Source of the DNA: Streptomyces rhizosphaerihabitans
Lineage (GTDB): Bacteria > Actinomycetota > Actinomycetes > Streptomycetales > Streptomycetaceae
NCBI RefSeq assembly: GCF_025399795.1
Contig: NZ_JAODTZ010000072.1
Location: forward strand, 1 to 34,599
Direction: 5' to 3'
Length of the DNA: 34,599 bases
Positions 16,350 to 23,148 of this stretch are shown piece by piece. Under the pieces are notes generated by a model that was given only the letters and a program-made list of their open reading frames with translations, searched no databases and had not been told where the DNA came from. Each line of letters opens with the position of its first letter. The first letter of the stretch is position 1. The position numbers were made by a program, and so were the translations under genes.

Positions 16350-17870
16350 ATGACGGACAACACCGAGAAATACGTCGCCGCAATCGACCAGGGCACCACC
16401 TCGAGCCGCTGCATCATCTTCGACCGGGACGGCGCGATCGTCGCCGTCGACCAGCGCGAACACCGCCAGATCTTCCCCAAGCCGGGCTGGGTGGAGCACG
16501 ACGCCACCGAGATCTGGTCCAAGGTGCAGGCCGTGGTGGCGGGAGCGATCGCCAAAGCCGGGCTGCGCGCCGACCAGCTGAGCGCGCTCGGCATCACCAA
16601 CCAGCGCGAGACCACGGTTCTGTGGGACCGTGCCACCGGCAAGCCCGTCCACAACGCGATCGTCTGGCAGGACACCCGCACGTCGGCGCTGTGCAACGAA
16701 CTGGGCGGCTCGGACGGCCAGGACCGCTTCCGCGAGCAGACCGGACTGCCTCTGGCGAGCTACTTCTCCGGGCCCAAGGCAGCCTGGCTGCTCGACAACG
16801 TCCCGGGCCTGCGCACGCGCGCCGAGCGCGGTGAGATCGCCTTCGGCACCATCGACTCGTGGCTCATCTGGAACCTGACCGGCGGCACGGACGGCGGGCG
16901 GCACGTCACCGACGTGACCAACGCCGGACGCACCATGCTGATGAACCTGGAAACCCTCCAGTGGGACCCGTCCATCCTCTCCGCGATGAACATCCCCGAA
17001 GCGGTGCTCCCCGAGATCAGGTCCTCCGCCGAGGTGTACGGCACCGCCGTGGGCCAACTCGGCGGCGTCCCGGTCGCGTCGGCGCTCGGCGATCAGCAGG
17101 CGGCGGTCTTCGGACAGGCCTGCTACGACGTCGGCACGGCCAAGAACACCTACGGCACCGGCAGCTTCCTGCTGCTGAACACCGGTAACAGGCCCGTTCC
17201 CTCGAAGAACGGACTGCTGACGACCATGGGGTACAAGATCGGCACCGAGGCGCCGGTCTACTGCCTCGAAGGGTCGATCGCGATCACGGGCGCGTTGGTG
17301 CAGTGGTTCCGGGACCAGCTGGGCATCATCCGTTCCGCCGACGAGATCGAAACGCTGGCCGCGAGTGTCGAGGACAACGGCGGCGCGTACATCGTGCCTG
17401 CCTTCTCGGGCCTGTTCGCCCCCTACTGGCGCTCGGACGCGCGCGGCGTCATCACGGGTCTCACGCGCTACGTCACGAAGGCGCACCTCGCGCGCGCGGT
17501 CCTGGAAGCCACGAGCTGGCAGACGCGTGAGGTCGTGGACGCCATGTACCAGGACTCCGGAGTGCAGATCACCACCTTGAAGGTGGACGGTGGCATGACC
17601 AAGAACAATCTGCTGATGCAGCACCAGGCGGATGTCCTCGGCGTACCCGTGATCCGCCCGAAGGTCTCCGAGACGACCTGCCTGGGCGCCGCCTACGCGG
17701 CCGGGCTCGCGACCGGGGTGTGGAACGACCTCGACGAGCTGAAGTCGCACTGGCAGAAAGACGTCGAATGGACGCCGTCCATGGAGGCCTCCGTACGCGA
17801 CAGCGAGTACCACAACTGGCGCAAGGCGGTGGAGAAGAGCTTCGGCTGGCACGACGACACTGTCGAATGA
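16350..17870 (+). CDS. glpK: Glycerol kinase
   Basis: ATP + glycerol to sn-glycerol 3-phosphate, trapping imported glycerol. FGGY family, 506 aa, full length. N-terminal 'AAIDQGTTSSRCIIFD' carries the phosphate-binding loop; 'GWVEHDATEIW', 'GITNQRETTVLWDR', 'IVWQDTR', 'FGTIDSWLIWNLTGG' and 'LGDQQAAVFGQACYDVGTAKNTYGTG' follow; the C-terminal FGGY signature is 'VDGGMTKNNLLMQHQADVLG'. The loop that in enterococcal enzymes carries the HPr-phosphorylated histidine (YHFYG) reads 'VGQLGGV' here, so control by HPr is not expected even though PTS genes lie in the same window. The ATG at 16350 has AAGGGGA upstream. The gene is followed by a strong terminator; no glpD follows. Confidence 0.96.
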   Translation: MTDNTEKYVAAIDQGTTSSRCIIFDRDGAIVAVDQREHRQIFPKPGWVEHDATEIWSKVQAVVAGAIAKAGLRADQLSALGITNQRETTVLWDRATGKPVHNAIVWQDTRTSALCNELGGSDGQDRFREQTGLPLASYFSGPKAAWLLDNVPGLRTRAERGEIAFGTIDSWLIWNLTGGTDGGRHVTDVTNAGRTMLMNLETLQWDPSILSAMNIPEAVLPEIRSSAEVYGTAVGQLGGVPVASALGDQQAAVFGQACYDVGTAKNTYGTGSFLLLNTGNRPVPSKNGLLTTMGYKIGTEAPVYCLEGSIAITGALVQWFRDQLGIIRSADEIETLAASVEDNGGAYIVPAFSGLFAPYWRSDARGVITGLTRYVTKAHLARAVLEATSWQTREVVDAMYQDSGVQITTLKVDGGMTKNNLLMQHQADVLGVPVIRPKVSETTCLGAAYAAGLATGVWNDLDELKSHWQKDVEWTPSMEASVRDSEYHNWRKAVEKSFGWHDDTVE

Positions 17871-17977
17871 CCTCCTGCGCCCGCGCCGGCGGAACCTCGG
17901 AGCCGGGGGAACGTCGGCGCGAAACAGGTGTCCACGCGTGCGTACGCCTCACGTGAACCACGCGCGCGGGCATGACC

Positions 17978-18013
17978 GCGGCCCGTACCCCGGTCGGTGG
18001 GGGTACGGGCCGC
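17978..18013. terminator. Perfect 14-bp stem hairpin between glpK and cvnD
   Basis: Arms 17978-17991 and 18000-18013 are fully complementary (GCGGCCCGTACCCC and its reverse complement) with an 8-base loop. It lies 107 bases after the glpK stop and 40 bases from the convergent cvnD stop, so it can end both transcripts. No T-tract. Confidence 0.85.
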
Positions 18014-18053
18014 ACCCGCGCGTCGTGACGGCCGCGACGGCGCCACGTGTGCG

Positions 18054-18659
18054 TCAGGTCGTGACGGTCTCACGGCGGGCCGCGGCGTACGCCATCGCGT
18101 GCTGGACGACACGGATGAGGACCTCCTTGACGGACTCCCGGTCCCGCGCGTCACAGAGGACGACGGGCACACCCGGGTCGAGGTCGAGGGCCTGGCGGAC
18201 GTCCTCCGCGGGGTAACGGGCGGCTTCCTCGAAGCAGTTGACTCCGACCACGAAGGGTATGGAGCGTCGTTCGAAGTAGTCGACCGCGGCGAAGCAGTCC
18301 TCCAGGCGGCGGGTGTCGGCCAGCACGACGGCGCCCAGGGCTCCGGTGGCGAGCTCGTCCCAGAGGAACCAGAAACGGTCCTGGCCGGGGGTCCCGAACA
18401 GGTAGAGCACCAAGTCCTCGCGCAGCGTGATCCGGCCGAAGTCCATGGCGACGGTGGTGGTGTGCTTGCCCTCCACACCGCTGGTGTCGTCGATGGGCCG
18501 GCCCGCCTCGGTGAGGAGTTCCTCGGTGCGCAGCGGCTTGATCTCGCTGACCGCGCCGACGAGGGTCGTCTTGCCCACCCCGAAGCCGCCGGCCACCAGG
18601 ATCTTGAGCGTGACGGGCTCGACCGGAGGCTTGCCGCGCTCAGAACGCCCGAAGATCAT
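18054..18659 (-). CDS. cvnD: Conservon GTP-binding protein CvnD
   Basis: Small Ras/MglA-like GTPase, 201 aa, the fourth member of the conservon signalling module of actinomycetes. The P-loop is 'GGFGVGKTTLVGAVSE' (about residues 24-39). The G3 region reads 'LFGTPGQDRFWFLW' with the usual DxxG replaced by GTPGQ, and the G4 position reads 'GVNCFE' instead of NKxD; both are normal for this subgroup. Start set at ATG 18659 with AGGAG nine bases upstream; the frame is open to 18827, but that stretch lies inside the oxoprolinase gene. The first 20 bases overlap the 3' end of the oxoprolinase, so translation is probably coupled to it rather than to cvnC, its usual upstream neighbour. Confidence 0.9.
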   Translation of the reverse strand: MIFGRSERGKPPVEPVTLKILVAGGFGVGKTTLVGAVSEIKPLRTEELLTEAGRPIDDTSGVEGKHTTTVAMDFGRITLREDLVLYLFGTPGQDRFWFLWDELATGALGAVVLADTRRLEDCFAAVDYFERRSIPFVVGVNCFEEAARYPAEDVRQALDLDPGVPVVLCDARDRESVKEVLIRVVQHAMAYAAARRETVTT

Positions 18660-21600
18660 CGATCTCTTCTCCTGCTTGATGGGGGTCGTGCGGCGGTAGG
18701 CCGTAGCCCCCGCCGCCGGGGGTTTCGATGACGAGTACGTCGCCGGGTCCGACGTCCGTCGCATCACTTCCGCCGAGTTCCGTGACGGTGCCGTCGGCAC
18801 GCTCCACGCGGTTGGCGCCGAGAGCACCGGGCTCGCCGCCCGCCATACCGTACGGCGGCACCCTGCGGTGCTGGGAGAGCGTCGAGACGGTCATCGGCTC
18901 CAGGAACCGGATGCGGCGTACGGCGCCGTCGCCGCCCCGCCAGTGTCCGGGGCCGCCGCTGCCGCGTCGAATCGCGAACTCGTCGAGCCGGACGGGCAGT
19001 CGCCACTCCAGGACCTCGGGGTCGGTGAGCCGCGAGTTGGTCATGTGGGTCTGTACGACGGGGGCGCCGGGGAACCCGTCTCCCGCGCCCGATCCGGAGG
19101 CCACGGTCTCGTAGTACTGGTGGCGCTCGTTGCCGAAGGTGACGTTGTTCATGGTGCCGGAGCCCTCGGCCTGCACGCCCAGGGCGGCGTAGAGGGCGCC
19201 GGTGATCGCCTGGGACGTCTCCACGTTGCCGGCCACGACGGCGGCCGGGGGGTGGGGGGAGAGCATCGACCCCGGCGGCACCACGATACGGAGGGGGCGC
19301 AGACACCCGTCGTTGAGCGGGATGTCGTCGTCCACCAGGGTGCGGAAGACGTACAGGACCGCGGCGTTGACCACGGCGAAGGGAGCGTTGAAGTTGGTGG
19401 TGAGCTGCGCGGACGTGCCCGTGAAGTCGACAGTGGCGGAGCGTGTTTCCCGGTCTGCCGAGACACGGACACGGATGACCGCCCCTGAGTCCGTCTCATA
19501 GGCGAACTCGCCGTCTTCGAGCGTGTCGATGACGCGGCGCACCGCTTCCTCCGCGTTGTCCTGGACGTGCTTCATGTACGCCTGGACGACATCGAGCCCG
19601 AAGTCCTCGATCATACGGCCGACTTCGTCGACGCCTTTGCGGTTGGCGGCGATCTGGGCGCGCAGGTCGGCGAGGTTCGTCTTCGGGTTGCGCGAGGGGT
19701 GGGGCGGCTCCGTGAGCAGGGCCAGTGTCTCCGCCTCCCGGAACCGGCCGTTCTCGGCGAGCAGCCAGTTGTCGAAGAGGACGCCCTCCTCGTCGATGGT
19801 GCGGCTGTTCGCCGGCATGGAGCCCGGGGCGATGCCGCCGATCTCGGCGTGGTGGCCGCGCGAGGCGACGTAGAACAGGATCCGCTCACCCTCCGTGTCG
19901 AAGACCGGGGTGATCACGGTGACATCGGGGAGGTGGGTGCCGCCGTGGTAGGGATCGTTGACGGCGTAGGTGTCGCCGGGCCGCATGGTGTCGCCGCGCC
20001 GCCGGACGACCTCCTGCACGCTGGTCCCCATGGAGCCCAGGTGGACCGGGATGTGCGGGGCGTTGGCCACCAGGTTGCCGTCGGGGTCGAACAAGGCGCA
20101 GGAGAAGTCCAGGCGCTCCTTGATGTTGACGGACTGGGCGGTCGATTCCAGGCGGGCGCCCATCTGTTCCGCGATGGACATGAAGAGGTTGTTGAAGACT
20201 TCGAGCAGAACGGGATCCGCTTCCGTGCCGAGATCGGAACTCTCCGTAACCGCCGCGCGTTCCATGACCAGATGCCCGTCGTCGGTCGTCGCGGCCCGCC
20301 AGCCGTCGTCGACGACGGTTGTCGCGCCTGCTTCGGCGATGATCGCGGGTCCGTTCACGGTCTCGCCCGACGGGAGCTCCTCGCGGCGGTGCAGGGGCAC
20401 GTCGCGCCAGGTGCCTCCCGTGTGAAGGCTGACGGTCTCCGGGGTGGCCGAGCGGGATGCGGGTGCGGCCTGGTAGGGGGCGAGGGCGGAGAGATCGGGG
20501 GGTTCGGTGAGACCGGTGGCTTCCACGGAGAGGGCTTCGACGACGACCGGGCGGTCGAGGGTGAAGGAGTAGGTGGCGCGATGACGTTCTTCGAAGGCGT
20601 GGGTCATGGCGTCGGGCTCGGTGAGCTCGACGGTCAGCGCCGTGTCCGTGCCGTCATAGCGGAGCTGTGCCCGGCGGGTGATCCGGATGCGGTGCTCGGG
20701 GACGTCCTCGGCGAGGAGTTCGGCGCGGGTGGCGCCCTCCAGAGCGTCGGCCGTCTTGAGGATGCCGGGCATCGAGGACGCTTCGAGGGGCGCCTCGACG
20801 GACTGTTCGCGCATGGCTGTCGTATCGGCGAGTCCGATACCGAGGGCGGACAGGACGCCTGCCATGGGCGGCACCAGGACGGTGCGGATGCCGAGGGAAT
20901 CGGCGACCATGCACGCGTGCTGGCCACCGGCGCCGCCGAAGGTGGTCAGCGCGTACCGGGTGACGTCGTGGCCCTTCTGCACGGAGATCCGCTTGACGGC
21001 GTTGGCGATGTTGGCGACGGCGATCTGCAGGTAGCCCTCGGCGACCTGCTCCGCGGTGCGGTCGTCTCCGGTCCGCTCGCGGATCTCGTGCGCGAGCGCG
21101 TTGAACCGGTCGCGGACGAGGGCGCCGTCCAGGGGCTGCTCCCCGCCGGGGCCGAACACCTGCGGGAAGTGGGCGGGCTGGATGCGGCCGAGTGCGACGT
21201 TGGCGTCGGTGACCGTCAGCGGGCCGCCGTTCCGGTAGCAGGCGGGTCCGGGGTCGGCGCCGGCCGAGTCGGGGCCCACGCGGTAGCGGGAGCCGTCGAA
21301 GTGGAGCACCGATCCGCCGCCCGCGGCGACTGTGTGGATGTCCAGCATGGGGGCGCGCAGCCGGACCCCGGCGATCAGGGTGGTGAAGGTCCGCTCGTAC
21401 TCTCCGGCGAAATGGGAGACGTCCGTGGATGTACCGCCCATGTCGAAACCGATGACGCGGTCGAAGCCGGCGAGCTGCGACATCCGGGCCATGCCGACGA
21501 TGCCGCCCGCGGGTCCGGACAGGATGGCGTCCTTGCCGCGGAACTGACCCGCCTCGGCGAGGCCGCCGTTGGACTGCATGAACATCAGCCGTACGCCCCG

Positions 21601-22281
21601 GAGTTCGGCGGCGACCTGCTGGACGTAGCGGCGCAGCACGGGCGACAGGTAGGCGTCGACGACGGCCGTGTCGCCGCGCGGCACCAGCTTCATCAGCGGG
21701 CTGACCTCGCTGGAGAGGGAGATCTGCGGGAAGCCGATGCGGGCCGCCAGCTCGCCCACGGCTTGTTCGTGGGCGGGGTGGCGGTGGCTGTGCATACAGA
21801 CCACGGCGATCGCGCGGATCCCGTCGTCGTACGCCTCCTGGAGGGGTGCGACGAGGGCGTCCAGGTCGGGGGCGCGCAGGACGGTGCCGTCGGCGGCGAT
21901 CCGTTCGTCGACCTCGACCACCCGCTCGTGGAGCAGTTCGGGGAGTTCGATCGCGCGGGCGAAGATGTGGGGGCGGTTCTGGTAGGCGATGCGCAGGGCG
22001 TCGCGGAAGCCCCTGGTGGTGACGAGGAGCGTGCGCTCGCCCTTGCGTTCCAGGAGGGCGTTGGTCGCGACGGTGGTGCCCATGCGGACGGCGTCGACCG
22101 GGGCGCCCGCGGCGTCCCCTTCGCTACCGAGGAGTTCACGGACGCCCGCGACGGCCGCGTCGGCGTAGCGGGCCGGATTGTCGGAGAGCAGTTTGTGCGT
22201 GAGCAGCCGGCCGTCCGGACGGCGCGCGACGATGTCTGTGAAGGTACCGCCCCGGTCGACCCAGAACTGCCAGCCTGTCAC
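18640..22281 (-). CDS. Hydantoinase A/B fusion, 5-oxoprolinase type
   Basis: Full-length ATP-dependent 5-oxoprolinase/hydantoinase-like enzyme of 1213 aa; for 5-oxoprolinase the reaction is 5-oxoproline + ATP + 2 H2O to glutamate + ADP + Pi. Residues about 5-185 form the HyuA N-terminal domain ('VDRGGTFTDIV', 9-18), about 200-680 the HyuA core with the actin-like ATP motif 'GFDMGGTSTDVS' (278-289) and 'TTFGGAGGQHACMVAD', and about 689-1213 the HyuB domain ('FNNLFMSIAEQMG', 'YAVNDPYHGGTHLPDV', 'GNVETSQ'). The A-B fusion is typical of eukaryote-like 5-oxoprolinases. The start is GTG 22281 with GGGGAA upstream. It lies 24 bases after cvnC and overlaps cvnD by 20 bases, so it is embedded in the conservon. 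Substrate could be another lactam or hydantoin. Confidence 0.9.
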   Translation of the reverse strand: MTGWQFWVDRGGTFTDIVARRPDGRLLTHKLLSDNPARYADAAVAGVRELLGSEGDAAGAPVDAVRMGTTVATNALLERKGERTLLVTTRGFRDALRIAYQNRPHIFARAIELPELLHERVVEVDERIAADGTVLRAPDLDALVAPLQEAYDDGIRAIAVVCMHSHRHPAHEQAVGELAARIGFPQISLSSEVSPLMKLVPRGDTAVVDAYLSPVLRRYVQQVAAELRGVRLMFMQSNGGLAEAGQFRGKDAILSGPAGGIVGMARMSQLAGFDRVIGFDMGGTSTDVSHFAGEYERTFTTLIAGVRLRAPMLDIHTVAAGGGSVLHFDGSRYRVGPDSAGADPGPACYRNGGPLTVTDANVALGRIQPAHFPQVFGPGGEQPLDGALVRDRFNALAHEIRERTGDDRTAEQVAEGYLQIAVANIANAVKRISVQKGHDVTRYALTTFGGAGGQHACMVADSLGIRTVLVPPMAGVLSALGIGLADTTAMREQSVEAPLEASSMPGILKTADALEGATRAELLAEDVPEHRIRITRRAQLRYDGTDTALTVELTEPDAMTHAFEERHRATYSFTLDRPVVVEALSVEATGLTEPPDLSALAPYQAAPASRSATPETVSLHTGGTWRDVPLHRREELPSGETVNGPAIIAEAGATTVVDDGWRAATTDDGHLVMERAAVTESSDLGTEADPVLLEVFNNLFMSIAEQMGARLESTAQSVNIKERLDFSCALFDPDGNLVANAPHIPVHLGSMGTSVQEVVRRRGDTMRPGDTYAVNDPYHGGTHLPDVTVITPVFDTEGERILFYVASRGHHAEIGGIAPGSMPANSRTIDEEGVLFDNWLLAENGRFREAETLALLTEPPHPSRNPKTNLADLRAQIAANRKGVDEVGRMIEDFGLDVVQAYMKHVQDNAEEAVRRVIDTLEDGEFAYETDSGAVIRVRVSADRETRSATVDFTGTSAQLTTNFNAPFAVVNAAVLYVFRTLVDDDIPLNDGCLRPLRIVVPPGSMLSPHPPAAVVAGNVETSQAITGALYAALGVQAEGSGTMNNVTFGNERHQYYETVASGSGAGDGFPGAPVVQTHMTNSRLTDPEVLEWRLPVRLDEFAIRRGSGGPGHWRGGDGAVRRIRFLEPMTVSTLSQHRRVPPYGMAGGEPGALGANRVERADGTVTELGGSDATDVGPGDVLVIETPGGGGYGLPPHDPHQAGEEIDDLRAF

Positions 22282-22305
22282 GTCTGTTCCCCGTTTCCGC
22301 CCAGC

Positions 22306-22701
22306 TCAGAGCGCCCGGAGGCCGCTGATCACGTCGCGCAGAATACTCTCGTCCGGCAGCTCGGCAGGGGGTACGGGACGTGTCACATGAACCATTTCGT
22401 CATCCACCAGGTCCCCGATGAGGACCCGCACCACTCCGATGGGCAGATCGAGTTCGGCTGCGAGTTCGGCGACCGACTGGGGGATGTCACGGCAGAGTTC
22501 GACGATGTCCACGTGTTCCGGGGACAGCGAATGGTCCGCCTCGGGGTCCTCGGCGTGCTGTTCGGTGACCACCAACGCGATCAGATCGAGGCGGTGCTGG
22601 GCCGCGCTGGTGGTGCGGCCGCGCGTCATGGCGTACGGACGGACCACCGGCCCCGCCTCGTCGTCGAACCAGTGGCGTCTTCCCTGACCGTCTCCGCTCA
22701 T
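22306..22701 (-). CDS. cvnC: Conservon DUF742 protein CvnC
   Basis: 131-aa cytoplasmic protein of the DUF742 family, which occurs with CvnA, CvnB and CvnD in actinomycete conservons and is thought to help assemble the membrane-associated complex. Family landmarks are 'RPYAMTRGRT' (about residues 21-30), a central 'EHVDIVELCRDIPQSVAELAAEL' and a wing-helix-like 'LPIGVVRVLIGDLVDDEMVHVTRP'. The ATG at 22701 follows the cvnB stop by nine bases, with GGGA in between. Where cvnD would normally follow directly, the oxoprolinase gene begins 24 bases after the stop. Confidence 0.92.
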   Translation of the reverse strand: MSGDGQGRRHWFDDEAGPVVRPYAMTRGRTTSAAQHRLDLIALVVTEQHAEDPEADHSLSPEHVDIVELCRDIPQSVAELAAELDLPIGVVRVLIGDLVDDEMVHVTRPVPPAELPDESILRDVISGLRAL

Positions 22702-22710
22702 GTCATCCCA

Positions 22711-23148
22711 CTACCCGTCCGCAGGCAGATCGGTGCGCGGACTGGCGGCCAGATGTACGCCGACTCGCTTGACGAGGAGCGTCATTTCGTATGCGACCTG
22801 GCCCACGTCCGAGTCGGCGTCCGAGAGGACGGCGAGGCAGCTGCCGTCGCCGGCGGCCGTGACGAACAGGAAGGCCTCGTCGAGTTCGACGACGGTCTGG
22901 CGGACGCTGCCCGCCTCGAAGTGCCGGCCGACGCCCTTGGCAAGGCTGTGGAAGCCGGAGGCGACGGCGGCCAGGTGTTCGCTGTCCTCCCGGGTGAGGT
23001 CCTTCGAGGCCCCGGTGGGAAGGCCGTCGCCGGAGAGCACGATCGCCTTGTGGATGCTGGCGACGCGGTCCACCAGTTCGTCGAGAAGCCAGTTCAGCTC
23101 TCCGGACACGCTGCTGGTCGCGGGCCCTGCGGCCTTCGGTGCGGTCAT
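22711..23148 (-). CDS. cvnB: Conservon roadblock/LC7 protein CvnB
   Basis: 145-aa roadblock/LC7-domain protein. Such proteins (MglB-like) interact with the Ras-like GTPase and can stimulate its GTP hydrolysis; in conservons they bridge the receptor and the GTPase. Recognised from 'LNWLLDELVDRVASIHKAIVLSGDGL' at the N-terminus, 'EHLAAVASGFHSLAKGVGRHFEAG' in the middle and 'DEAFLFVTAAGDGSCLAVLSDADSDVGQVAYEM' after it. The ATG at 23148 overlaps the cvnA TGA by four bases (ATGA), a strong sign of translational coupling. Confidence 0.93.
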   Translation of the reverse strand: MTAPKAAGPATSSVSGELNWLLDELVDRVASIHKAIVLSGDGLPTGASKDLTREDSEHLAAVASGFHSLAKGVGRHFEAGSVRQTVVELDEAFLFVTAAGDGSCLAVLSDADSDVGQVAYEMTLLVKRVGVHLAASPRTDLPADG

